Below the pieces are notes generated by a model that was not told the origin of the DNA, did no database searches, and saw only the letters and a program-made list of their open reading frames with translations. This document shows, piece by piece, positions 1 to 8,167 of a DNA stretch of 64,000 nucleotides. This DNA comes from Candidatus Peribacteria bacterium (GTDB lineage Bacteria > Patescibacteriota > Gracilibacteria > UBA1369 > LOWO2-01-FULL-3). A program made the translations under genes and the position numbers. How positions within the stretch are numbered: position 1 is the first letter of the stretch; each line of letters opens with the position of its first letter. The DNA is taken from positions 79,730 through 143,729 of the forward strand of contig CALREX010000002.1 in assembly GCA_943356465.1 (NCBI GenBank), in the 5' to 3' direction.

Positions 1-974
1 GCTGCAGGAATTGTGTAAAATAAAATATTTTGTATTGTTTTTTGCATTCCTTCTGTGAATGATTTTTGATCGTTATTGCTTGCTGATGTTGTTAAATACG
101 GGAATACAGCTGTTGCAAAAGATACGCCTATCAGTGCAGTCGTAAAACTTTGAATATTTCTTGCAAAATTAAACGCTGCAAGTCCTCCTGTTAGCATCCT
201 CATCCCAACTAATGCAAAAATATATAGATTTATCTGCCACATTATAAGGCTTAATGCTCTTGGAATCATTAATTTTATTATTTTTTTGAATCCTTCTTGT
301 TTTATATCAAGTAAAAATGAATATCTGTATTTTGTTTTTCTTGAATCAATTATCCTTACTGAGCAATGAAGAATCGCTCCGACCAGTACTCCAATAGCTG
401 CTGAGTATATTCCAAATTTTTCATTAAAAATAAGGACTCCGGATATAATTCCTATGTTGTATAAAATCGGTGAAATTGAATATGATAGAAAGTGTTTATA
501 GCTCATTAAAATATTTCCGAGAATATTGCTTACTGCAAAAATCATGGCTGAAGGAAGCATTAGTTTTGTCATTTGTGCTACTTCAAGCTGAATTTCAGAC
601 GACAGATTTGGGAATAAAAAACCTATCAATGGATTTATAAAAATAAATGCGATGAGTGCGAGTATGAAAATTACCCCTGTAATTGCGTTCATCATTGTAT
701 TGGCAAGTCTCATGGACTCCTCTTCATTTTTGCCTAAATAGTCTGAAAAAACCGGCATAAATGCTGCGGTTAAAGCTCCTGCTACGAACAAGTTAAATAT
801 CATGTCTGGTATCAAGAATGATGCATTGTATATGTCTGTAGATACTGATGTCCCAAAATGCATGGCTATTATTTTATCTCTTGCAAGTCCTATGAAGTTG
901 CTTAAAAGTGTAGTTATCGTGACTATTGCTGTTGCTGCCCCCATTTTTACCGGCCTGAAGATATTTTTTCCCAT
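1..974 (-). CDS. murJ: MurJ/MviN lipid II flippase, C-terminus cut by window edge
   Basis: An open minus-strand frame starts with ATG at 974 and runs off the left edge, giving about 324 residues. The N-terminus (MGKNIFRPVKMGAATAIV) is followed by the conserved stretch ending GLARDKIIAMHFG, then TDIYNASFLIPDMIFNLFVAGAL in substance, which is typical of MurJ/MviN. Many hydrophobic segments follow. MurJ moves the peptidoglycan precursor lipid II across the cytoplasmic membrane. Full-length family members are about 500 residues, so roughly a third is outside the window. It is transcribed away from the transporter operon at 1071, with 96 bases between them. murC lies further along, so peptidoglycan synthesis is supported. 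The family call is secure; the distal part cannot be judged. Confidence 0.9.
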   Translation of the reverse strand, partial: MGKNIFRPVKMGAATAIVTITTLLSNFIGLARDKIIAMHFGTSVSTDIYNASFLIPDMIFNLFVAGALTAAFMPVFSDYLGKNEEESMRLANTMMNAITGVIFILALIAFIFINPLIGFLFPNLSSEIQLEVAQMTKLMLPSAMIFAVSNILGNILMSYKHFLSYSISPILYNIGIISGVLIFNEKFGIYSAAIGVLVGAILHCSVRIIDSRKTKYRYSFLLDIKQEGFKKIIKLMIPRALSLIMWQINLYIFALVGMRMLTGGLAAFNFARNIQSFTTALIGVSFATAVFPYLTTSASNNDQKSFTEGMQKTIQNILFYTIPA

Positions 975-1018
975 GTTGGTATCTTACCATTTTTACTGTT
1001 TTTCATACTCTTAAATGG

Positions 1019-1047
1019 TTGATATCTAGCCTGAAATATGGTATTAT
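1019..1047 (+). promoter_or_regulatory. Sigma70-type promoter of the transporter-STAS-phosphatase operon
   Basis: TTGATA (1019-1024), a 17-base spacer and TATTAT (1042-1047) each match the consensus at 5 of 6 bases. The start codon is at 1071, so the predicted leader is only about 17 bases and is A-rich with no Shine-Dalgarno motif. Confidence 0.65.
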
Positions 1048-1070
1048 GTAATATAAAATAAAAACAAAAA

Positions 1071-3299
1071 ATGTTTAGAGATTTAGGGCAAATATCTGTT
1101 GTCAATAAAGTTTTAAATATAAACGAGAGGCAAGGCGTAAAGATTTTTCTATTTTGGCTTCTTAAATCAATTTATAGAGTTGGCTTTGTTGTAGGATGGA
1201 CGGCCACTATGGCTATGTTTGTGGCCAGATATGGGATAAAATCACTCCCCTATCTTTTCATATTAAATGGAATTTTTACGATTATAGGTAGTGTTTTATA
1301 CTCAGCTGTTATACATAGGATCAAAAAAAATTTGTGTCTTGTATTGACTGTATTTGCTTCAATGGGAACGTTGTTTTTAGCCTACTGGTTCAGATCTAGC
1401 CAGTTTATGTTTTTTGCCTTTTTGATAACAGCTATATCTGTTTTCTTGAGTCAATTCAGGATTGTGCTTAATTCTCTTATTGAAGATTATTTCAATCCTT
1501 TGGAAAGTGAAAAAGTTTTTCCAATTCTGGAGTCTTCCGAAACTGTAGGCGGAGTAATAGCAGGTGTTACTATCACTTTTTTTGCTTCATTTATTAAAAC
1601 TTCTACTGCTTTTATATATTTCTGGGCGGGACTTCTTGTTGTTATTGTGCCGATAATCATGATTGCTTCTGTAATTTTAGGTGATAATGAAGATCACTCA
1701 TCTCGCGGCAAAAAAAAAGAAAATCCGGATATTATTTCAAAATTCAAAACTATTTTTAAAGATAGTAAATATTTTTCTTTTATCAAAGGACTTTCTATCA
1801 TTGTGTTTTTGCAATGGGTTCTTTTCAATCTTGTTGAATTTCAATATACAAAAGCCGTTTATCAAACGACTTCGCATGTTATTCTTGAGGCAGGTAGTGG
1901 GTTTGAGCATGCTTTTTTTCATGACTTGGGAATATTGTTTATGATTTTTAGCGCCACTGCCCTATTGATTCAGTTAATTATAGGAAGTAGACTTGTTTAT
2001 TCACTTGGAGTTTTTGGAAGCATGTTGATTCATCCTATTCTTACCATTCTAAGTCTTTTTGGGCTTCTGTTCTCTTTTAATTTCACTACCGCACTTTTGG
2101 CGAGAAACAATTTTACTCTTACCGGTGTTCTTTATTCCAGTTCGCTGGAAAGTTCGTATTATGCGATAAGAGATAATGTAAGAGCTTATTTACGTGAATT
2201 TCTTGATGGGATTGTGCGCCCTGTCGGAGCTATCTTTGGAACGTTATTTTTATTGATTTTGCAAGACTTTTTTATAGGGAAACCTTTGATTTTTTATACA
2301 AATATTGTGATGTTTGCTTTTGCTTTACTCCTATTTTTTGTTATTTATAGACAGCAAAAGCTTTATACAGAAGTTGCTGCCTTGCAATTTGACTCTGAGT
2401 ATGAAAAAGAAAAGATTGATGCAGTGGATATGCTTGCCCAGAAAGGTCATGACGGGAATGTGGAATTTCTCATGTCGAGATTAAATGATCTACGTCAATC
2501 TCTGGATATAAAGAAAAAAATTATTTTTGCTCTTGGTGAGCTTCAAAATATCCATACTGTTCCTGATCTTGTGAAATGCTTCGAAAATAAATCTCAGGAA
2601 ATTCGTGAAACCGCTTTGGATGCTCTTTATATGTTTAGAAATAGGGATGATTTTATTGCTAATGTCGTTATTGAACATGAGCTTATTTCCGCTCTGGAAA
2701 AATTTTATAAATCTGAAAAAGATAATTATTTGAGGTTAAAAATAATTAAATTAATTTCGAAATTCAGTAGCACAGAAGCTGCCGATTTTTTACTTAAAAT
2801 TTTAAAAACATCAAAGGGGGATTTTAAGGCTGGAGTAATCTATTCTCTTGGAAACATCAGGGATAGTGCTATCTGTAAATTTATTATGCCGTACCTTAAA
2901 TCCAGAGATATAAAACAGAAGATTTCCGCTGCGATTGCGGTAGGAAGATTTAAAGAGTTTTATGATGAGTCGAAATATATAATCGACACATTTTTGCATT
3001 CTCAAAAAAATGCAGAAATTGCTCTTGGAATTTATGCAGTTGGTGAACTTAAAATGAAAAGTAGAAAGAAATTTTGTTTAAAATATATTGATTCAAAATA
3101 TTCTGACTTGAGAGTTTCTGCGGCAATAGCTTTAGCAAAGATGTCAGAAGACTGCTCCTTGCCTGTCCTTATTGACATCCTTGTTTCAGGTAAAGAAAAG
3201 GATCGAAACGATGTTAAGAGAAATTTACAGAATGTCGACGTGCGAATTTACAAAAATATTGATAAAATCATGACACATATAAAATTTAATAAAAAATAA
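1071..3299 (+). CDS. NTT/MFS-like membrane transporter fused to HEAT repeats
   Basis: The 742-residue protein has about 12 hydrophobic segments over residues 20-440 and a soluble C-terminal third. The membrane part resembles the ATP:ADP antiporter (NTT/TLC) branch of the MFS in layout, for example VARYGIKSLPYLF near residues 50-62. Residues about 450-740 contain roughly seven HEAT/PBS-type helical repeats, visible as recurring phrases such as FALGELQNIHTVPDLV, IYSLGNIRDSAI, YAVGELKM and AAIALAKMSED. Family knowledge suggests nucleotide or other metabolite exchange, but the substrate cannot be read from sequence. It leads an operon: the STAS gene starts 1 base after its stop, and the phosphatase overlaps that gene. 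The HEAT tail could be a docking surface for the two regulators; that is inference. Confidence 0.7.
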   Translation: MFRDLGQISVVNKVLNINERQGVKIFLFWLLKSIYRVGFVVGWTATMAMFVARYGIKSLPYLFILNGIFTIIGSVLYSAVIHRIKKNLCLVLTVFASMGTLFLAYWFRSSQFMFFAFLITAISVFLSQFRIVLNSLIEDYFNPLESEKVFPILESSETVGGVIAGVTITFFASFIKTSTAFIYFWAGLLVVIVPIIMIASVILGDNEDHSSRGKKKENPDIISKFKTIFKDSKYFSFIKGLSIIVFLQWVLFNLVEFQYTKAVYQTTSHVILEAGSGFEHAFFHDLGILFMIFSATALLIQLIIGSRLVYSLGVFGSMLIHPILTILSLFGLLFSFNFTTALLARNNFTLTGVLYSSSLESSYYAIRDNVRAYLREFLDGIVRPVGAIFGTLFLLILQDFFIGKPLIFYTNIVMFAFALLLFFVIYRQQKLYTEVAALQFDSEYEKEKIDAVDMLAQKGHDGNVEFLMSRLNDLRQSLDIKKKIIFALGELQNIHTVPDLVKCFENKSQEIRETALDALYMFRNRDDFIANVVIEHELISALEKFYKSEKDNYLRLKIIKLISKFSSTEAADFLLKILKTSKGDFKAGVIYSLGNIRDSAICKFIMPYLKSRDIKQKISAAIAVGRFKEFYDESKYIIDTFLHSQKNAEIALGIYAVGELKMKSRKKFCLKYIDSKYSDLRVSAAIALAKMSEDCSLPVLIDILVSGKEKDRNDVKRNLQNVDVRIYKNIDKIMTHIKFNKK

Positions 3300-3300
3300 T

Positions 3301-3654
3301 ATGCAAAAACGTTTAATACTGTCGATGGAAAAACTCGGCGAAACTGGAGATGTTGTTGTGAAATTCAATGGTGAATTTGATAAGGCCGGATATGATGAAG
3401 TAAAAGAAGAACTTGGTAAAATTGTAAATGATTTTAATGGCACAACTCTTCTTTTTGATCTTGGCGAGCTTAAATTTATAAATAGTGAAGGTATTGGTTA
3501 TTTTATGTCAGTGCATACTCACCTTGTTACTGCTGGTAAAAAACTTGTATTAGTTGGGCCAAATGCTCATGTGGCTGATGTGTTTAACGCCATTGGAATA
3601 ATGGAAATTATGCCTGTGTTTAATTCTATGAATGATTATCTAAATAAAAAATAA
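3301..3654 (+). CDS. STAS-domain anti-sigma-factor antagonist-like protein
   Basis: This 117-residue single-domain protein fits the SpoIIAA/RsbV STAS fold. The segment LLFDLGELKFINSEGIGYF carries the switch site; Ser62 in NSEGIG aligns with the phosphorylated serine of the SpoIIAA DSSG motif. In partner switching, such proteins bind an anti-sigma kinase when unphosphorylated and are reset by a PP2C phosphatase. The next gene encodes exactly such a phosphatase, overlapping by one base (TAATG), so coupled translation is likely. No RsbW/SpoIIAB-type kinase gene is present in the window. The upstream partner is a transporter instead of a sigma factor, so the output may be membrane-related. Confidence 0.85.
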   Translation: MQKRLILSMEKLGETGDVVVKFNGEFDKAGYDEVKEELGKIVNDFNGTTLLFDLGELKFINSEGIGYFMSVHTHLVTAGKKLVLVGPNAHVADVFNAIGIMEIMPVFNSMNDYLNKK

Positions 3655-4799
3655 TGAAATTTATCGACAAGAGCATAACCAGGAAGTTTATTTTGAACCT
3701 TGTTCTGTTGGGTCTTGTTCTTGCTTTTGTTGTAGGTTATTTCTCTATTTTTAAGGCTCAGGAAACTGTTTCTTTTAATATAGTCCTTCTTGGAGCATTT
3801 ATAGTTTTTGTTATTATAGGTTTACTCGTTTATTTTAATTTCTCGAAACCACTCGGAATCATTCTTTTTCAGATTCAGGCTTTGCTTACAGGTAAACCTT
3901 ATAAGAAGCTTTACACTGACAGGATTGATGAAATCGGTGTGCTTGCCTATTTTTTTAATCAGGTTACCAAAGGATTTAAAGAAGTGAGTAGTGATCTTAA
4001 AGATCGTGAAAGAATGATTGATGAGCTTTCTGTTGCTGCTCAGCTTCAAAGAGATATCTTGCCTCTTGAAAGCCCTTTTGTCGATGGTTTGCAGGTTGTT
4101 GTAAAAAATAAACCTGCTACCGAAGTTGGTGGAGATAGTTTTGATATATATACCGCAAAGGATAAAACTTATATTTACGTCGGTGATGTTACCGGTCATG
4201 GTGTTTCAGCCGGACTTATGATGACTATGGTTAATTCGCTCGTGGCTGTTTTTGCTGATATGTGCAATAGCGCTTATGAAGTTATTGTTAATGTGAATAA
4301 ATATATTAAAAAACATGTAAAAAAAGCCATGTTTATGACTATGGTTATGCTTTGCTTCGACAATAAAACTAAAAAATTGACTTTTGTTGGTGCTGGGCAT
4401 GAGCATATTTTGATTTACAGGCATGCAACTGGTGTCGTAGAAGCGATTTTGTCCGGTGGTTTGGCTCTAGGAATGGTTCCTGATAATTCTAAAGTAGTAA
4501 AAGAACGTGAAATTATCTTAGAAGATGGTGATTTTGTTATCTTGTATACTGATGGAATTACCGAAGCAAGAAATACTACGGAGGAATTATATGGACTTGA
4601 GAGGCTTAAGGCTGCGGTAAAGGAATATGCCAGCCAATATTCTGCTGAAGGAGTGAATTATCATATTGCTAAAGATGTTACTGCTTTTATGGGTACTCAT
4701 GTGCAGGATGACGATATGACCTTGATTGTTATAAAACGTGATTCGAAAAATACGGCTTCAGAGGCGACAAAAGATAATAGTATTATCTGGGCGGTTTAA
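3654..4799 (+). CDS. Membrane-anchored SpoIIE/RsbU-family PP2C serine phosphatase
   Basis: The 381-residue protein has two membrane helices (about 13-33 and 41-62), a HAMP-like linker (about 63-115), a short helix with QLQRDILP, and a SpoIIE/PP2M phosphatase domain (about 145-365). Metal-binding acidic residues are visible in VGGDSFD (Asp161), GDVTGHG (Asp178), LYTDGITEA and QDDDMTL. These enzymes dephosphorylate STAS-domain antagonists, and the STAS gene directly overlaps its start. Almost no residue lies outside the membrane between the helices, so a periplasmic sensor domain is lacking; the input is probably cytoplasmic, membrane-borne or through the transporter. All catalytic motifs look intact. 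Confidence 0.9.
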   Translation: MKFIDKSITRKFILNLVLLGLVLAFVVGYFSIFKAQETVSFNIVLLGAFIVFVIIGLLVYFNFSKPLGIILFQIQALLTGKPYKKLYTDRIDEIGVLAYFFNQVTKGFKEVSSDLKDRERMIDELSVAAQLQRDILPLESPFVDGLQVVVKNKPATEVGGDSFDIYTAKDKTYIYVGDVTGHGVSAGLMMTMVNSLVAVFADMCNSAYEVIVNVNKYIKKHVKKAMFMTMVMLCFDNKTKKLTFVGAGHEHILIYRHATGVVEAILSGGLALGMVPDNSKVVKEREIILEDGDFVILYTDGITEARNTTEELYGLERLKAAVKEYASQYSAEGVNYHIAKDVTAFMGTHVQDDDMTLIVIKRDSKNTASEATKDNSIIWAV

Positions 4800-4809
4800 A
4801 ATTTTATTT

Positions 4810-5895
4810 ATGAATGAATACAGAACAAGTGATTTTGATTATGTTTTGCCGAAAAGTTTTATTGCACAAAATCCGGCAAACCCTAGAGATACAAGTAAAT
4901 TGCTTGTTTATGATACTGTGAATGATAGAATCTATCATAAACATTTTTATGATCTTCCTGATTATTTGGAAACAGGAGATACTCTTGTAGTTAATAGATC
5001 AAAGGTTATTCCTGCGAGAATTCTTTTTGGTGGACATTTCGGAAAACCACAAAAAGAAATATTTTTACTGAAAGAAGAGTCTGAAAATATTTTTAATGTT
5101 TTGGTGAAACCTGGAAGATTGTTTTTGGAGGGGAAAAATTTCATTATCGCACAGGATTTACACGGAGAGGTTTTGGAAATTTTGGAAGATGGTACGAGAA
5201 ATGTAAAATTTTGGAATCCTATGTCGGAGGATGGTTTTTCGACTGAGGTTTCAAATAGTACGGTTCATGACCTACTTGAAAAATATGGTACAGCTCCCCT
5301 GCCGCCTTACATAAAGGAAAGCACTGCGGATTTCGAGAGGTATCAAACTGTTTATGCAAAAGAAAAAGGAAGCATAGCGGCTCCGACTGCCGGACTTCAT
5401 TTTACGCCTGAATTGATTTCGAATATCCGCAAGATCGGCGTTGATATGCAGGAAGTTTTACTTCATGTTGGTAGAGGTACTTTTTTGCCTGTATCTGCGG
5501 ATAAACTTACTGAACACAAAATGCATAGTGAATTTTATGTTTTTTCGAAAGAAAATGCGGATGCCTTGAATAAGGCGAAAAGTGATCATCAAAGGATTAT
5601 CGCGGTTGGTACAACTTCAGTTCGTGTTCTTGAATCTGTCTATGATAATGGATTTTTGCCTAAAAGCGGTGAAACTGATATTTTTATTTATCCCGGGAAA
5701 CATCATTGGAAAACTGTAGATGCGCTTATCACGAATTTTCATTTACCAAAAAGCACTTTGATCATGCTTGTCGCCTCTTTTCTTCAACACAAAGGCGTGA
5801 AAGATCCTGTCGCGAAGATTTTGTCTTTGTACGAGGTTGCAAAAGAGAATAACTATAGGTTTTTCAGCTTTGGGGATGCGATGATGATATTTTAG
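4810..5895 (+). CDS. queA: S-adenosylmethionine:tRNA ribosyltransferase-isomerase QueA
   Basis: QueA transfers and isomerises the ribosyl group of AdoMet onto 7-aminomethyl-7-deazaguanine in tRNA, giving epoxyqueuosine. The 361-residue product has family signatures: DFDYVLPKSFIAQNPA at the N-terminus, GTAPLPPYI, KGSIAAPTAGLHFT, LHVGRGTFLPV and GTTSVRVLES. The frame is open back to 4738, inside the phosphatase gene, but ATG 4810 gives the canonical N-terminus and lies 10 bases after the preceding stop. Length is normal. Queuosine precursor genes are not in the window, so the substrate base may be supplied by genes elsewhere. Confidence 0.95.
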   Translation: MNEYRTSDFDYVLPKSFIAQNPANPRDTSKLLVYDTVNDRIYHKHFYDLPDYLETGDTLVVNRSKVIPARILFGGHFGKPQKEIFLLKEESENIFNVLVKPGRLFLEGKNFIIAQDLHGEVLEILEDGTRNVKFWNPMSEDGFSTEVSNSTVHDLLEKYGTAPLPPYIKESTADFERYQTVYAKEKGSIAAPTAGLHFTPELISNIRKIGVDMQEVLLHVGRGTFLPVSADKLTEHKMHSEFYVFSKENADALNKAKSDHQRIIAVGTTSVRVLESVYDNGFLPKSGETDIFIYPGKHHWKTVDALITNFHLPKSTLIMLVASFLQHKGVKDPVAKILSLYEVAKENNYRFFSFGDAMMIF

Positions 5896-5939
5896 CTCGA
5901 TTTATCGCTTGACGTATCTTGTTGTTATGTCTGGCCTCA

Positions 5940-5968
5940 TTGAATGGAATCATGTTTTGAGGTATAAT
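5940..5968 (+). promoter_or_regulatory. Sigma70-type promoter for the secreted Ig/Fn3 protein
   Basis: TTGAAT (5940-5945), 17 bases, then a perfect TATAAT (5963-5968). The start codon is at 5993, giving a leader of about 18 bases without a Shine-Dalgarno motif. Confidence 0.7.
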
Positions 5969-5992
5969 ATGTAGATTTAGTAATTAGATTAA

Positions 5993-7828
5993 ATGAATCG
6001 TTTAGCAAAAATATTGGCAGGATTTGTTGGGATCGTTGTATTCGGTTCTTTTGTGGCCTTTGCAAGTTCAGTTACGGCGGTTTCGGCTACGAAATCGATA
6101 ATGATTCCTGAATCTCAGACTGTAAAAATAAATAAAGAAACTGCAAAAATAACAGTTTTGCTTGCCGATGAAAATGGAAATCCTGTGGCTGGCCATGATG
6201 TAAGATTGATCTCAAGTTCTAATACTGATCTTATAGTCCCCTTCTTGGGAACAAATGTTTCCGGTAAAAATGGAGAGGTTGTTTTTGAAGCTACGTCTAC
6301 TGAAAATGGACTTGCTACTTATATTGCTTATGATTTGACTTCGAACACTTTGCTTAATGCTAAGTCAAAAGTTGTATATTTTGACAATGGAAATTATCTT
6401 TTCGATAATGCCGGAAATTCTTCAGGTCCTATTTCAAAACTAAAATTTGATAATGTGCCAAGTACTGTATACGCAGGAGAAAGTACTACTTTTACTGTTA
6501 CGGCTGCTGATTCTCAAAATCAAACTGTTACTGATTACAAAGGAACTGTGAAATTTTCCATAAACGGTTCAAATGCTTTTTATGCATCTCTTCCAAACGA
6601 CTACACCTTCACTACAAATGATGTTGGAGCACATGCCTTCTCTCTTGCTTCTGCTTTCAAGCAAGCTGGTACTTATAATGTTGAGGTTAGGGATGTGAAT
6701 ACGCCTTCACTTTATGGTGAATATACTTTTATTGTTCTACCTAAGAGTGGAACTCAAGGTGGAACAACTCAGGTGATAGGTTCTACCTCTTCCATAACAC
6801 TTTCAAATCCGGTTGCCGGTACTTATAGCAATCCTATTCAGGTGGTTAGCGGAAATGCTAAGGCAGGAGTGAAGCTTAAAGTGTTTGATAATAATTTTGA
6901 AATTGGATCTACAAATGCCGATCCTTTTGGAGCTTTCACGTATACAACCGGTAAGCTATCTGATGGTGAACATATTGTTTATGTTGCTTCGGTTGATGAT
7001 GCCGGGGCAGTTTTGGATAAGAGTAAAAATGTAACTTTCAAAATAGATACGGGTGCACCTGAAGTTTCGAATATTACGATAACTCCTTCTTCTTCAGTGC
7101 TTCCAAATACCAAAATAAGCATAAAACTTACTTCAAAAGAAACTCTTGCGAAGGCTACTCTTTCTTTGAATGGAAATCTTTACGACATGATAGATACCGG
7201 AAAAGGCTATTATGAAGGATCTTTAAATGCACCTATGGACAATGGAGATTATCCACTATTATTCATAGTTTTGGATCAGCTTGGAAATCAATCCACTATT
7301 GATCAAAAAACGACCTTAAAAGTTTCTGCCACTGGTAGCGGAGATTTTGAAGCTTTGCCTGGTAAAGGACTTATCGGTGATATTTTGAATCTTACAGCAA
7401 CTTCTTATGATCATAAGGTTACATTGAATTGGGAAAAACCTGCTACTAATGCTGATGCTGTTAAAAATTATCGTATTTACTATGGAGTTTCTGCAGATAA
7501 GCTTACTAATGCTGTTGATACTTATACAAATTCTACAACTTGGTATCTTGCAAATTTAAAAAATGATACTTTGTATTATTTTGCAGTTATCGGTGTTGAC
7601 TCTAAGGGTGCTACAAGTGATCATTTCAGTAATATAGTTTCTGCAACTCCAAATCCTTTTGTTTCCAGCGTGCCTTCTCCTGAAGTGCAAAAAGGTCTTG
7701 CTGGTAGTGAAGCTGTTGGAGAAATGAAAAAAAATCCTGCGAGTACTGGTCCTGAAGTTCTTTGGATGGTCGTGATGTCTTCTATTGGAGGAGCTTGTTA
7801 CGTCAAATCTTCGAAGTTGTTTAAGTAA
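5993..7828 (+). CDS. Secreted multi-domain Ig-like/fibronectin III surface protein
   Basis: The 611-residue protein starts with a positively charged, hydrophobic signal sequence (MNRLAKILAGFVGIVVFGS) ending near residue 33. A Big_1/invasin-like domain follows (about 34-135, with VLLADENGNPVAGHDVRL). A second Ig-like domain (about 145-250) and one or two bacterial Ig-like repeats (about 265-450) come next. A fibronectin III domain (about 465-560) contains VTLNWEKPA and YYFAVIGVDSKG. A C-terminal hydrophobic stretch near 590-605 (VLWMVVMSSIGGACYV) and the basic end SSKLFK look like a membrane anchor. It is probably a surface adhesin or wall-spanning scaffold. No catalytic motif is visible. Confidence 0.75.
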   Translation: MNRLAKILAGFVGIVVFGSFVAFASSVTAVSATKSIMIPESQTVKINKETAKITVLLADENGNPVAGHDVRLISSSNTDLIVPFLGTNVSGKNGEVVFEATSTENGLATYIAYDLTSNTLLNAKSKVVYFDNGNYLFDNAGNSSGPISKLKFDNVPSTVYAGESTTFTVTAADSQNQTVTDYKGTVKFSINGSNAFYASLPNDYTFTTNDVGAHAFSLASAFKQAGTYNVEVRDVNTPSLYGEYTFIVLPKSGTQGGTTQVIGSTSSITLSNPVAGTYSNPIQVVSGNAKAGVKLKVFDNNFEIGSTNADPFGAFTYTTGKLSDGEHIVYVASVDDAGAVLDKSKNVTFKIDTGAPEVSNITITPSSSVLPNTKISIKLTSKETLAKATLSLNGNLYDMIDTGKGYYEGSLNAPMDNGDYPLLFIVLDQLGNQSTIDQKTTLKVSATGSGDFEALPGKGLIGDILNLTATSYDHKVTLNWEKPATNADAVKNYRIYYGVSADKLTNAVDTYTNSTTWYLANLKNDTLYYFAVIGVDSKGATSDHFSNIVSATPNPFVSSVPSPEVQKGLAGSEAVGEMKKNPASTGPEVLWMVVMSSIGGACYVKSSKLFK

Positions 7829-8165
7829 CCTCAGAAAAGACATTGTCTTTCCTTCAAACTTAAAGATTGATAGTATTGTTCTCGTGGTTATATATTATCT
7901 TGCACAATTTGTTATTATTTTTGGGAATCTGATGACCTACGCAATCATAGGCAGAATTCTTTTTTCATGGTTTTCTTTCGGAACCGGCGGAAGGCCTGTG
8001 CATAAATTTGCCATGATTTTGAATGATATCACTGATCCTGTTATGAATCTTGCTAAGAAGATTCCGCATAATGTTGGCATGCTTGATCTTTCACCTATGA
8101 TAGCTCTTATAGGGATTGATTTAGTTGTTAAGATTGTTATATTTTGCTTAAGTAAAATTGCTTAA
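7785..8165 (+). CDS. YggT-family membrane protein
   Basis: The C-terminal 94 residues match the YggT family: a hydrophobic helix, then RILFSWFSFG, a short amphipathic region with DITDPVMNLAKK, and a second hydrophobic helix. YggT proteins are small two-helix membrane proteins of poorly defined role, often linked to division or osmotic tolerance. The start is uncertain. ATG 7785 overlaps the previous gene by 44 bases and adds an atypical 33-residue polar head. GTG at 7884 would give the usual family length of about 93 residues. The stop is two bases before cysS. Confidence 0.7.
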   Translation: MEELVTSNLRSCLSNLRKDIVFPSNLKIDSIVLVVIYYLAQFVIIFGNLMTYAIIGRILFSWFSFGTGGRPVHKFAMILNDITDPVMNLAKKIPHNVGMLDLSPMIALIGIDLVVKIVIFCLSKIA

Positions 8166-8167
8166 AT

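Noticed and set aside
4738..4809. N-terminal extension of queA
   Set aside because: The 24 extra residues lie inside the phosphatase gene and are not part of the conserved QueA N-terminus; ATG 4810 fits better.
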